Of a DNA stretch of 64,000 nucleotides, positions 34,686-43,926 are shown piece by piece. Positions within the stretch are counted from its first letter, which is position 1; each line of letters opens with the position of its first letter. The stretch is from Sporosarcina luteola (GTDB lineage Bacteria; Bacillota; Bacilli; Bacillales_A; Planococcaceae): assembly GCF_023715535.1 (NCBI RefSeq), contig NZ_JAMBOI010000009.1, forward strand, positions 1 to 64,000. The letters run 5' to 3'. The position numbers and the translations under genes are program-made. The notes beneath the pieces are model-generated. The model saw only the letters and a list, made by a program, of their open reading frames with translations, was not told the DNA's origin and made no database searches.

Positions 34686-35252
34686 TTAGCCCAATCCAGG
34701 GGAAGTTTTGTTCTTTTCACTTTCATTATTCCAATTAATTCGAACCCCGTAGAAACTTTTGACAAGCCCTGCTTCATTCGTAACATCAATGGTCTTCCAT
34801 CTTCTCTTCCCGAGCCTTCTATCAATCAAGGCAATTGCTCGGATAAAAGGGTGCTCATGGGTAAGTGCTTTTTCAAACGGCAGATGGATGTAATCAAACA
34901 GAAGCCCCGTTAGTTCACTTGCCGGATACACATCGGATTCTTTCACTTCGATTTCTGCGTCATCATAGGCGGCGTGAAGTTGCTTAAGCTCATTGGATTC
35001 CCACATTTTCCGCCAATTGGAATCCCATTTTAACGAGAGTGCCCTCTCCTCAGTTAATTCCTGAACTCGAGTTGTGGCAGCAATGTCGTAAGGGATATCG
35101 GATGCTCGAAAAATCTCCTTGCCGTCAAGTGACACGGAACGTCCCGGTTTGGTCGTGGCTTATTCGATGATAACCCAATTGTATTCGATTCGCCCTCTAA
35201 GCCGTTCACTTAGAAATCCTTTCGCCAATTGTTTCAATTTCGACCATCACAT
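34686..35252 (-). pseudogene. Broken gene for a small uncharacterised protein (SF0329-like)
   Basis: One continuous frame runs from ATG 35252 to 34686 but has two in-frame stops: codon 2 is TGA (35247-35249) and a TAA follows the IEYNWVIIE segment. Between and after them the frame still reads as a normal protein (WSKLKQLAKGF, LSERLRGRIEYNW, then SLDGKEIFRASD...RWKTIDVTNEAGLVKSFYGVR). The intact 3' part (149 codons from 35135) could still be translated from an internal start. It resembles, from memory, a family of uncharacterised proteins labelled SF0329; that name is tentative. The 5' end overlaps the GNAT gene. Confidence 0.65.
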
Positions 35253-35794
35253 TTAGCTTTCTGCGCTTCCCATTCCTCACGCAGCATGCCCATGCGGATG
35301 GAGTCGTAATAGACGCCGTTCCAGTATCGGACTTTACGTATACGCGCTTCCATCGTCATGCCTAGCTTTTCGGCGACGCGGATCATGCGCTCGTTGCCGG
35401 ACCATGTCGTGAGGCCGACGCGGACGAGCGGCATTTCATTGAATAAATGATCGATCCACATCGTGAGTGCCTTCGTTCCGTAGCCGCCGCTCCAGTATTT
35501 CGGCTCGTAGATGAGGATGCCCATCTCAAGCCAAAGGGACGGCTTGTGCTCCCAATAGTAACTCACCATGCCGATGAGCTCGCCGCCCACTTCAATTCCC
35601 CAGTAATCGTCCTTTGCGACGATATTGTCTTTCCGTTCGAGGAACGCTTCATACGTTATTGTTTTATGCGGGTAGTACGGGGCGTCCCATTTCTTCCATT
35701 CGGGATTTTCCTCTTTGAACGTCAATTCCCACATGCGGTGCAAATCTTCTTCTTTTATCGGGCGAATTGTTACGCCGTCTCGTGTATAAGTCAA
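35234..35794 (-). CDS. GNAT family N-acetyltransferase (RimJ/RimL type)
   Basis: 186 residues: DGVTIRPIKEEDLHRMWEL at the N-terminus, the acetyl-CoA-binding segment YEPKYWSGGYGTKALTMWIDHLF near 95-117, and AEKLGMTMEARIRKVRYWNGVYYDSIRMGML at the end, typical of acetyltransferases acting on protein N-termini or small amines. It follows the S9 peptidase gene by 17 nt. Substrate unknown. Confidence 0.87.
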   Translation of the reverse strand: MTYTRDGVTIRPIKEEDLHRMWELTFKEENPEWKKWDAPYYPHKTITYEAFLERKDNIVAKDDYWGIEVGGELIGMVSYYWEHKPSLWLEMGILIYEPKYWSGGYGTKALTMWIDHLFNEMPLVRVGLTTWSGNERMIRVAEKLGMTMEARIRKVRYWNGVYYDSIRMGMLREEWEAQKAKCDGRN

Positions 35795-35811
35795 ACAAAC
35801 TCCTCCGGTTC

Positions 35812-37782
35812 TTATAAATACTTAGCGAACCAGCCCGTAATCTCGTTCAATCGTTCAATACGCAGATTCGGTGCGCCGGTCCGCGATAGGTTGTGGTCTG
35901 CATCCGGGAAGCGGACAAATTCTGTCTCTTTCCCCATGCTCTTCAATGTAATATATAACTGCTCCGCCTGCTCGATCGGGCAGCGGAAGTCTTTTTCCGA
36001 GTGGAGAATCAACAGTGGCGTCTCCACGTTCTCTGCATACTTCAACGGAGAATGCTTCCAGAGCGTTTCGACGTCTTTCATGTCGGCGGCAATTTGCCAG
36101 TCGCTGAAGTAGTAGCCGATGTCCGATACGCCGAAGAAGCTGATCCAGTTGCAGATCGAACGCTGTGTGACAGCCGCTTTGAAGCGGTTCGTATGGCCGA
36201 CGATCCAGTTCGTCATGAACCCGCCATAGCTGCCGCCAGTTACGCCGAGGCGATCTTCATCGATCCATTCATTTTCCGCCAACACATGGTCAACTGACGC
36301 CATGATGTCTTCATAGTCGCCTCCGCCATAATCTCCTCGGACGGCATCGACGAATTCCTGGCTGTAGCCGTGGCTGCCGCGCGGATTGATGTAAAGCACT
36401 CCGTATCCTTTTGCGGCAAGCAGCTGCATTTCATGGAAGAATGTGTTGCCGAACATCGCGTGTGGACCGCCATGGATGTCGACGATGAGCGGATACTTCT
36501 CCCCCTCCTTGAAGTCAGCCGGTTTCATGAGCCAGCCGTGCACGTCCCAATCCTTAGCCCCTTTGAAGAAGATTGATTCCGGTTCTACGAGTTTGACTTC
36601 TTGCAAATAGTCTTTATTGAATGAAGTGACGGCTTTCCTTTCGCCTGTCGCAATCGTCAATTGATAAATTTCGCCCGGATTTATAGGGTCGCTCGCTGCG
36701 ACTAATGCGTAATCGCCTTCCCGGTTCACGTCATAGCCATACACATGCTCATTTTCCTGGGATGCCGGGTACAGCTCCCCTTCGAGCGTTGCGAAATAAA
36801 GGCGGACGTCACCCATTGCGGAGAGCTGGAAGTACAGGTCATTGTCCTTCGTCCAAACTACACTCGGCGCGCTTGCCCCTTGCTGGTGGTCTGCAACCGT
36901 ATAGTCGCCGACCGGAGCATCAACGCTTTCCGTAATGTTGATCGTATTGCCGCGTGGCGTATCGTACACATACAAATTGCTATGTGTAGCGTTTTGGAAC
37001 GTACGATCCGAGCCGATAAATGCGATATAATTGTTGTCTAACGAAAATCTCGCGCCGCCATAATAGCCTTCCTCATCGACGATGACTGTCTCTTCCTTCG
37101 ATTCCACATCGACCAAATGGAGCGGCTGACGGAATGCCCAGTCCAAATCCTCATCCCGGTTCACGCCGATGACAAGCTTGCTGCCGTCATGCGAAACCGC
37201 CTGTAGCGTATGCTGGTGATTCCCTTCCGTAAACTGCGTTACTTCTTGAGTTTCAAGGTCGATGACACCGATTTGCTTGAATGAATCCTGCGGCAATAAA
37301 CCGATGCCGTCCATTTTATACTTCATCTTCGTCACACGGACAGGTTCCGGCTTCTTCTTTTCATCCTTCTCCTCTTTATCCGTGAACGTCTTGCCTTCCT
37401 TCACCGAAGCGTCAAACCAGATTTTCTTGCCGCATGCCGACCATTCGAAGTTGGATACTCCGTTATCGAACGATGTAAGTTTCTTCGCTTCGCCTCCGCG
37501 GGCGGAAAGGATGTACAGCTGGTTTTTATCGTCGCGATTCGACAAAAAAGCGATCTGCTTGCCGTCCGCCGACCATTTTGGCGAGCTGATGCGGTGTGTT
37601 CCGTATGTCCATTGTGAAGTTTCTTTCGTCTCGAGGTCGATATGGTACAGGTTTGCGATATATTTGTTTTCCTCTTTGTCGATATGCGTTTTGATGAACA
37701 GCGCTTCTTTTCCGTCAGGCGATAGTTGCGGGTTCGTGACGGATTGCAGTTTGAATAAATCATCTGTTTGTAGGTTTCTCAT
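35812..37782 (-). CDS. S9 family (prolyl oligopeptidase-type) serine peptidase
   Basis: 656 residues. Residues 1 to about 390 form WD40-like beta-propeller repeats (SPDGKEALF, SADGKQIAFLSNRDDKNQLY). The alpha/beta-hydrolase domain contains the nucleophile in GGSYGGFMTNW, the acid in LILHSEKDFRCP and the histidine in FPDADHNLSRTG. Such acylaminoacyl-peptidase/YuxL-type enzymes cleave short peptides in the cytoplasm. No signal peptide. GGGGGAATTCCT precedes the ATG. Confidence 0.93.
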   Translation of the reverse strand: MRNLQTDDLFKLQSVTNPQLSPDGKEALFIKTHIDKEENKYIANLYHIDLETKETSQWTYGTHRISSPKWSADGKQIAFLSNRDDKNQLYILSARGGEAKKLTSFDNGVSNFEWSACGKKIWFDASVKEGKTFTDKEEKDEKKKPEPVRVTKMKYKMDGIGLLPQDSFKQIGVIDLETQEVTQFTEGNHQHTLQAVSHDGSKLVIGVNRDEDLDWAFRQPLHLVDVESKEETVIVDEEGYYGGARFSLDNNYIAFIGSDRTFQNATHSNLYVYDTPRGNTINITESVDAPVGDYTVADHQQGASAPSVVWTKDNDLYFQLSAMGDVRLYFATLEGELYPASQENEHVYGYDVNREGDYALVAASDPINPGEIYQLTIATGERKAVTSFNKDYLQEVKLVEPESIFFKGAKDWDVHGWLMKPADFKEGEKYPLIVDIHGGPHAMFGNTFFHEMQLLAAKGYGVLYINPRGSHGYSQEFVDAVRGDYGGGDYEDIMASVDHVLAENEWIDEDRLGVTGGSYGGFMTNWIVGHTNRFKAAVTQRSICNWISFFGVSDIGYYFSDWQIAADMKDVETLWKHSPLKYAENVETPLLILHSEKDFRCPIEQAEQLYITLKSMGKETEFVRFPDADHNLSRTGAPNLRIERLNEITGWFAKYL

Positions 37783-37808
37783 AGGAATTCCCCCTTCAAT
37801 TATCTATT

Positions 37809-38921
37809 CTACATATTTCGACACCCTAAGGAGCTTCCCCTTTTTATTTCATGATTTTTTTCGATATAGACGGATTGCGGGCGGAAGATTGTGTTGTCGC
37901 TCAGTTGTTCGATCGCGTGGGCTGTCCAACCGACCATTCTTGCCACGCTGAATGTCGGAGTGAAAAGTTCGGGCGGCATATCGATTGCCCGCATGATCGC
38001 AGCTGCGTAATATTCGACGTTTGTGTACAGTTTGCGGCCTGGCTTGAATGTTTCCAGCAGTGAGATGATTTCTGTTTCGGCTGCTGTCGCGAGGTCCAGC
38101 CATCCGTCTTGTCCTGCGAGCTTTTCGCAATTGTCTCGTAATAAAATCGATCGGGGGTCTTCGGTTTTGTAGATGCGATGGCCGAACCCCATGATCCGCT
38201 CGCCGTTTTGCAGCTTCTGCTGGATGACGGGTCGGATGTTTTCTAGCGTGCCGATTTCTTCGAGCAGTTCAATTACCGCTGAAGGGGCGCCGCCATGCAA
38301 AGGGCCTTTCATTGTACCGAGCGCAGAAGTGACCGCCGCTGTTAGATCCGATTCTGTTGAAATCGTGACACGCGCTGCAAATGTGGAGGCGTTCATGCCG
38401 TGCTCCATCGTCAGTTTCAAGTAGGTTTCGAGCGCTTCGACGTGGACGTTGGAGGGTTTTGTTCCTGTGAGCATCCATAAGTAGTTGGCAGTGTGTGCTA
38501 GGTTCTTGTCGGGTTCGATGACCGGAAGACCCTTCACATTGCGGTAGTGTCTCGCGATAAGCGATGGAAGTGCCGCGGTCAGATGGTGCGCTTGCTGTTT
38601 GATTGTTTGATTCGTGAAATTGTAGTGAGCATATGCGGATATTGCAGTGCGCATCGCGTCCATTACCGGTGTTTCGGGCGGGAGGGCGTCGATGATCAGT
38701 TTTACGTGAGCAGGCAAATCCCTTCCTTCGTGAAGAGTATTTGATTCGGTTTCGTCCGGAAATTTTCCGTTCCAGAGGAAGTGCGCAATTTCCTCGAATG
38801 AATGCTCGGCAATCAGCTCGCCGACCTGGATCCCGCGGTATCGGAGTTCGCCGATATCCCCTTCTACGGATGCAATTTTTGTGTGTACTGCAACGACATC
38901 TTTCAAGCCTTTTTGAAACAT
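37809..38921 (-). CDS. citA: Citrate synthase (CitA-like)
   Basis: 370 residues of the small (type I/2-methylcitrate-like) citrate synthase family. The substrate-binding histidines are in LTMEHGMNAST and MGFGHRIYKTEDPR, and GPLHGGAP carries the family motif; the catalytic Asp region is near the C-terminus (ARMVGWTAHAIEQ). Condenses acetyl-CoA with oxaloacetate. ATG 38921 is chosen because GGAGG lies 7 nt upstream; the open frame extends further but overlaps the divergent gene. The divergent LysR gene matches the Bacillus citA-citR arrangement. A 2-methylcitrate synthase role is a possible alternative. Confidence 0.88.
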   Translation of the reverse strand: MFQKGLKDVVAVHTKIASVEGDIGELRYRGIQVGELIAEHSFEEIAHFLWNGKFPDETESNTLHEGRDLPAHVKLIIDALPPETPVMDAMRTAISAYAHYNFTNQTIKQQAHHLTAALPSLIARHYRNVKGLPVIEPDKNLAHTANYLWMLTGTKPSNVHVEALETYLKLTMEHGMNASTFAARVTISTESDLTAAVTSALGTMKGPLHGGAPSAVIELLEEIGTLENIRPVIQQKLQNGERIMGFGHRIYKTEDPRSILLRDNCEKLAGQDGWLDLATAAETEIISLLETFKPGRKLYTNVEYYAAAIMRAIDMPPELFTPTFSVARMVGWTAHAIEQLSDNTIFRPQSVYIEKNHEIKRGSSLGCRNM

Positions 38922-39025
38922 GACCATTCCTCCTTTTCTTTTAGTATAAGCGGGAGGTATAATTAGGTAAATTAAATGTTTTTGAATGATTTGATTAGTT
39001 TTATTAATCAAGAGGGGGTGCGGCG

Positions 39026-39907
39026 GTGGACACGCAATGGTTACGTACGTTCGTCGTGGCGGCGGAGACATTGAATTTCAGGAAGGCTTCAGAAAAATTG
39101 TTGTTGTCGCAGCCAACCGTCACGGTACATATCAAGCTGCTTGAAGATCATGTAGGCGTCCGGCTTTTCGATAGGATCAATAATCGGGTCACGTTGACAG
39201 ATACGGGTAGATTGTTTTATGCGGAGGCTGCGAAATTGTTGGCGGGGTTGGATGATAGTGTGAATCGGATGCACGCATTCGCGCAAGGCTACCGCCGAAT
39301 GTGGACAATCGCCATTTCGCCGCTTATGGCGGAAACCATTTTGCCTTATTTATTACGAACGTTCATGGAAAAGCATGCCGATGTGGAGCTGACGATACGG
39401 GTCGAGGAATCCGAGAAGATTGAGCGTCTCGTTGATGCTGGCGAAGTCCATTTGGGAATTTCGGCGTTGGACGCAGCTCTGAAAGGCATCGAGTCAATCC
39501 GAATCTATGACGATCCGATTGTTTTCATTACACCGACGGATAGTTACGACGAGGAAAGTGGCCCGCCGGTTGATGTGGAGGAGATGCTGATCGGGAATTA
39601 TTTGCTGACGCATCATCATCCGGTCTATTGGGAGGATTTGCTTGTCGTTTTGCGTAAGCATGTGCCGGGCGTACGCACGATGAAGGTGACACAGGCGCAT
39701 ATTGCGAAACGGTTCATCCAGGAAGGGCTCGGCGTCTCGTTCCTCCCCCACTCGATCGTCCGGCGCGAACTGACGGAAGGCCGGCTTATGCGACCGCATT
39801 TTGATTTGTTCCAGTTGCCTACTGTTTCGACGTTTATTCTTGTGAAAAAGAAAGGTGAATTGGAGGAGGACTTCATTCGGGAGATTTCGGCTTATTATTT
39901 TGGGTAG
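39026..39907 (+). CDS. citR: LysR-family regulator CitR
   Basis: 293 residues with a LysR helix-turn-helix (RTFVVAAETLNFRKASEKLLLSQPTVTVHIKLLEDHVGVRLFDR) and a two-lobe effector domain. GTG start with AGAGGGGGT upstream. Divergently transcribed from citA with about 104 nt between starts, so the shared promoter region should contain its binding site; CitR represses citA in Bacillus. Confidence 0.85.
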   Translation: MDTQWLRTFVVAAETLNFRKASEKLLLSQPTVTVHIKLLEDHVGVRLFDRINNRVTLTDTGRLFYAEAAKLLAGLDDSVNRMHAFAQGYRRMWTIAISPLMAETILPYLLRTFMEKHADVELTIRVEESEKIERLVDAGEVHLGISALDAALKGIESIRIYDDPIVFITPTDSYDEESGPPVDVEEMLIGNYLLTHHHPVYWEDLLVVLRKHVPGVRTMKVTQAHIAKRFIQEGLGVSFLPHSIVRRELTEGRLMRPHFDLFQLPTVSTFILVKKKGELEEDFIREISAYYFG

Positions 39908-39996
39908 TGGCGTTCATATATCTGGATAAATAATATAAATTACTAACACGCTCATAGGGTTCCCGCCAATAAACCACTGAAATTTTAAGCTGCTTA

Positions 39997-40034
39997 TGAA
40001 AAAGTCTGGACTCTTTCAAGTCCAGACTTTTTCA
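39997..40034. terminator. Bidirectional terminator between citR and the sugar-acid kinase
   Basis: A 16-bp perfect stem (TGAAAAAGTCTGGACT and its complement) around CTTTCA. A and T tracts at both ends suit the convergent genes. Confidence 0.92.
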
Positions 40035-40058
40035 TAATTATGTTCGTGCAACCTTTAC

Positions 40059-41357
40059 TCACTTATATATTGTTTTGTTCCCTCGAAGAAATTCAACAGA
40101 GGAGACTAGAGAATTTTCATCTCCTATGCTTCCGCCTTTTGTAATTGTGCTAATGTTTTGTTTCCCTATGATTCTACCTATTGGGATAGCGGAGGATAAT
40201 TCGTCTATTAGCTCAATGCCTATTGCATTTAAATGATTTGAGACTTTTTTCGCTGTATCCCCACCTGTCATAACCAAGCCAGAAAATTTTTTCTTACTAG
40301 TTAACTGTAGAGTGATCCTACCCAGAGCATCGGCAATCTCTGAACAAATTTCTGCAGCGTTTTTGCCGCTTGTTCTTCCTAGCTCTAACGCTTGTACTAC
40401 CTCTGATTTATCACTAGATGCATAGATTACAATGTTATAACCTTCTTCGGCCTTTTTCAGACAATCTATTGCAATTCTATTTATTTCATTTTCTTTTTCA
40501 ATGCTGTTTTCAAGGAGACGCGGAACATCAATTTTAAAGCCTCGGGTATTTGATTCTTTTAATAATATCTTCAATTGCTTTAAAGTAACATCATTAAAAC
40601 TTCCTATAATTGTTAGTGTAGGAGATTTACCATTGCGTGATATTGGTAGCGATTGCTCATTCTTTGTTTTAAAATTATAAGCCTCTGGCAAATAATTTAT
40701 TAAACCTGATGAACCGCACCAAATAACATTGTAATGACTTTGACTAATATATTCTGCAATCTCTTTTAAATCATTCTCTTCTTCCGAATCAAACACGAGA
40801 AATGGAATTTGCTCCTTGAATTTCTTATTTAATTTGTCATAGATATCCTCATTTAAGTCATCTGTTGTAAACAAAGCAGTTTTATATTTTGATTGTCTTT
40901 TTAGTTTCTGTACTAAATCATAGTCAAAAGCTCCATCCGTTGGACTTTCTGCATAATCGGATTGATCAAGCCTTATTCCGTTTAAGTAAATTTGGCCTTC
41001 TCTCAATACCCTTCCACTTTTCGGAAATCCTGGTGCTATTATAATAAAATCAGGTTTAAACACTTCGTATAAAGCATCTAATTCAATCCCAACATTCCCC
41101 CGGATAGTGGAATCCATTTTTTTAAATATAAACTCAAAACCATTTTTCTTAAAAAAAATTGAAGCTTGTTTAACTGCATTAAATGCATCTTGTGTATCAG
41201 AATATCGAGTATCTGTATCATAAACAATGGAATGAAGGCTTCCAATCATCTCCAAGTTTAGTTGAAAAACAACAGATGTCTTAATCCCTTTTTGAGCTAA
41301 TTTTACACCTGTATCGTTTGCGCCCGTTAAATCATCTGCTATAATTCCAATTTTCAT
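40059..41357 (-). CDS. Four-carbon acid sugar kinase (DUF1537 family)
   Basis: 432 residues with the two-domain DUF1537 architecture. The N-terminal part opens KIGIIADDLTGANDTGVKLAQKG, includes KKMDSTIRGN and ends in a nucleotide-binding C-terminal domain with GLVMTGGDTAKKV. Known members phosphorylate threonate, erythronate, 3-oxo-tetronates or 3-oxo-isoapionate. GAGGAGG lies about 6 nt before ATG 41357. As the last gene of a cluster with a RuBisCO-like protein, a dehydrogenase and a KdgT-type permease, it probably phosphorylates the oxidised sugar acid before decarboxylation. Confidence 0.9.
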   Translation of the reverse strand: MKIGIIADDLTGANDTGVKLAQKGIKTSVVFQLNLEMIGSLHSIVYDTDTRYSDTQDAFNAVKQASIFFKKNGFEFIFKKMDSTIRGNVGIELDALYEVFKPDFIIIAPGFPKSGRVLREGQIYLNGIRLDQSDYAESPTDGAFDYDLVQKLKRQSKYKTALFTTDDLNEDIYDKLNKKFKEQIPFLVFDSEEENDLKEIAEYISQSHYNVIWCGSSGLINYLPEAYNFKTKNEQSLPISRNGKSPTLTIIGSFNDVTLKQLKILLKESNTRGFKIDVPRLLENSIEKENEINRIAIDCLKKAEEGYNIVIYASSDKSEVVQALELGRTSGKNAAEICSEIADALGRITLQLTSKKKFSGLVMTGGDTAKKVSNHLNAIGIELIDELSSAIPIGRIIGKQNISTITKGGSIGDENSLVSSVEFLRGNKTIYK

Positions 41358-41391
41358 CCATATCCTCCTCTCCACTAACAATAATATCTTT

Positions 41392-42393
41392 CTACTTTTC
41401 TATAGTCTGAACGATATCTTTTGGATTAATTACTCCTTCACCATACTTTTTCTCTAATCTCTTGGCTAAAAAAGAAATAAAAATTGGTAAAAGAATAGCT
41501 GTAGTGACTGTACTTGCTGCAACTTGAACTGTAGCAATTTCTGCCGTGCTTGCAAACGATGCACTTGCTGCTGCGATTACTGCAGGAGTGGCGATTGCAT
41601 TTCCAGCCGTTGATCCTTCTGCAGCACCAACAAGCGGATTCCAACCAAATGCTCTAAACACAAAATAACCGCCGCCTCCAGTTAATATAACTGTTAGAAT
41701 TCCAAGAAATATTCCCGATAATCCACCTTCAGCAATTACCTTAAGATTGATTGTCATTCCTACTGCAAATGCCATAAATGGAATTAATACATCACTACCT
41801 TTTGTCAAAAACTCACGCATATCTTCATCTAGATTACCCAGTACAAACCCAAGGACAATTGGCAGTACTACCGCGATGAATGTAACTATAGAAAACAGAC
41901 CTTCTACAAATCCCATTGCACCAAAAATAGTCAAAGCAACCATTGTTAAGAATGGACCATCGTTTAGTGCTAATAGACCGTAAGCCGCTTTATCATCTTC
42001 TTTTCCATATTGACTCACAAGTGACACATATAATGCTCCGTTACTATTTGTCATTGCTGCAACAATAGCTAGTGGGGCAATTCCAAGAAATAATCCGTTT
42101 GGTCCAGCAAAAATAAATCCTATTAAACCTATAGCTGCTCCAATTACCCATTTTAAAATTAACAGCGTTGCTCCTTTTCCAACTGCTCGACCTGCATTTC
42201 TGACATTAATTTGCGCTGCAGAACAGAGCAAGAAAAGGGCAATTAAAGTGAGAAGACCATCAACAAATAGGGCTTGTGTGAAATTCCCAATCCTTAATAA
42301 ACCTGGAGCAAATGTATTTAGTATTGCAGCAAAAAACATAGGAACAATCATTAATCCACCCGGTATTTTTTCCATTGTTGCTTTTAACTTCAT
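41392..42393 (-). CDS. 2-keto-3-deoxygluconate permease family transporter (KdgT-like)
   Basis: 333 residues with about ten hydrophobic segments, starting MKLKATMEKIPGGLMIVPMFFAAILNTFAPGLL, the KdgT signature region. GSTAGNAIATPAVIAAASASF is a conserved transport core. These carriers import sugar-acid anions with H+. It lies between the RuBisCO-like and kinase genes, with a catabolite-responsive-element-like site (42408-42421) just before it, and is the likely importer of the pathway substrate. Confidence 0.88.
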   Translation of the reverse strand: MKLKATMEKIPGGLMIVPMFFAAILNTFAPGLLRIGNFTQALFVDGLLTLIALFLLCSAAQINVRNAGRAVGKGATLLILKWVIGAAIGLIGFIFAGPNGLFLGIAPLAIVAAMTNSNGALYVSLVSQYGKEDDKAAYGLLALNDGPFLTMVALTIFGAMGFVEGLFSIVTFIAVVLPIVLGFVLGNLDEDMREFLTKGSDVLIPFMAFAVGMTINLKVIAEGGLSGIFLGILTVILTGGGGYFVFRAFGWNPLVGAAEGSTAGNAIATPAVIAAASASFASTAEIATVQVAASTVTTAILLPIFISFLAKRLEKKYGEGVINPKDIVQTIEK

Positions 42394-42407
42394 AACCCCA
42401 CCCCTTT

Positions 42408-42421
42408 TGTAAGCGCTTTAA
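42408..42421 (-). promoter_or_regulatory. Candidate CcpA cre site
   Basis: Minus-strand TTAAAGCGCTTACA differs from the cre core TGAAAGCGCTTACA by one base. It lies 15 nt upstream of the permease start, fitting carbon catabolite repression of the sugar-acid genes. Confidence 0.55.
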
Positions 42422-42555
42422 TTTCCCCGAAAAACAAAATCACCAATTGAGAATATCGATAGTTCTAAAAGACGTCAAAGTCTCATTTTTTCACAAACTC
42501 GCTGTCCCCTATATCTCCGAATAAAACTGTACAAATCCTGTCGTGATTTAAATTT

Positions 42556-43818
42556 TTATTTTGAAAACTTATCAATGGCCTGCTTTAATTCAACATGTGT
42601 TTTTGCATATTCTTCTATTGAAATTCCTGAAATAGCTGCTTCCCATCCTTGGATCATGCTTTTCACGCCAGCTTCCGTACCACCCGGATGTCCAATAATG
42701 CCTCCACCAGCTAAATGCATTACGTCAACAGTATCCATTGATTTATATGATACTTCTGCAGTCCCTGCCCATTGACCAGAGGACAAAACAGGCATAGCTG
42801 TATAGCCATCAAACATTGGTGTTATACAATCCTTAACTGATTTGATAACTGACTCATTTGACTCGTAAAATTTACTGTTAATTCCATTACAATGCAAATG
42901 ATCGACGCCTACTAAGCGGCACATTTTTTGATAGGCGGTAAATTCCATTCCCAAATACGGATCGCGCGTCATTGCTCCCCATTGGTTACGATGACCATGT
43001 ATGGGAACCTCACTGAACTTCCTCAAATGGGCAACCCCAGCGAGTCCAATACTATTAATACTCACCATTACACAATTTCCACCTGCATTTACGACAGTTT
43101 CATAGTTACGTTCTAGCTGGTCTATGTCATCAGTTATATTAAAGGCATACATGGCTTTCTTGCCTGTTTTATCTGCTACTCTATCAATTTCCTCCATTAC
43201 AGCCTTCACACGTTCTTTCAAAGGAGCATATGGTGGATTCGCATTAAGTTCGTCGTCTTTAATAAAGTCAATTCCGGCAAATGCCAAATCTCTTACAACT
43301 TTGCGTAAATCCTCTGGTGTTAATCCAATACTCGGCTTTACAATCGTCCCAATTAATGGTCGGTTATAAACATTGACTAATTTCCTTGTACCTTCAATTC
43401 CAAACTTAGGGCCTTTGTATTTCTCCAAGAACGCAATTGGTAATTCCAGATCCATAAGTCGTAAACCACTAATTTCGCGAAGTTCATACAGATTCCCCAC
43501 TACAGTCGATAATAGGTTTGGAATGGATGGCCCAATGTTATGTAGAGGAAAAGATAACACTACCTTTCCTCTACGATATTTTATTGGCCCTACCTCTCCT
43601 TTAGGTGGTTTAGAACCGGGTAAAGATGGAGTTGAAACTTGTTCTAACTCCTCAACTGACACAACTTTTGCTGCATGTTGATCCTTAAGTTCTTCTGTCT
43701 CTCCAGGAACAGCAATAAACGTACCTGTAGATTGCTCTCCTGCCATGACTTTCGCTGCAAATTCAAGATCATAAGGTGTCTCAATGTGATACGTTGCAAA
43801 CACACGTTCTTTACTCAT
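42556..43818 (-). CDS. RuBisCO-like protein (form IV), sugar-acid catabolism
   Basis: 420 residues of the RuBisCO large-subunit fold. The active-site lysine and carbamylation triad survive: KPSIGL (Lys161) and FIKDDE (Lys187, Asp189, Glu190), as does the HGHR loop (274-277). The loop-6 lysine region of true RuBisCO is replaced by AGGGIIGHPGG (370-380), so CO2 fixation is not expected. RuBisCO-like proteins next to DUF1537 kinases act as decarboxylase/transcarboxylase-type enzymes on 3-oxo-isoapionate 4-phosphate; this assignment is by gene context. No enolase/MtnX or other methionine-salvage genes are nearby, arguing against MtnW. Confidence 0.9.
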   Translation of the reverse strand: MSKERVFATYHIETPYDLEFAAKVMAGEQSTGTFIAVPGETEELKDQHAAKVVSVEELEQVSTPSLPGSKPPKGEVGPIKYRRGKVVLSFPLHNIGPSIPNLLSTVVGNLYELREISGLRLMDLELPIAFLEKYKGPKFGIEGTRKLVNVYNRPLIGTIVKPSIGLTPEDLRKVVRDLAFAGIDFIKDDELNANPPYAPLKERVKAVMEEIDRVADKTGKKAMYAFNITDDIDQLERNYETVVNAGGNCVMVSINSIGLAGVAHLRKFSEVPIHGHRNQWGAMTRDPYLGMEFTAYQKMCRLVGVDHLHCNGINSKFYESNESVIKSVKDCITPMFDGYTAMPVLSSGQWAGTAEVSYKSMDTVDVMHLAGGGIIGHPGGTEAGVKSMIQGWEAAISGISIEEYAKTHVELKQAIDKFSK

Positions 43819-43926
43819 ATCTTAACTCCTCCAAGATTTAAAGTATTATGATAATAGGAAACGCATTTGTCCCTATTTACAAAAGAAACTCCTATAAAAC
43901 AAATATTTTCATACCTTTTCACTAAG

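Noticed and set aside
42556..43818. Methionine-salvage enolase MtnW or true RuBisCO
   Set aside because: The loop-6 lysine is absent, and the neighbours are a DUF1537 kinase, KdgT-type permease and DeoR regulator, not mtn or Calvin-cycle genes.
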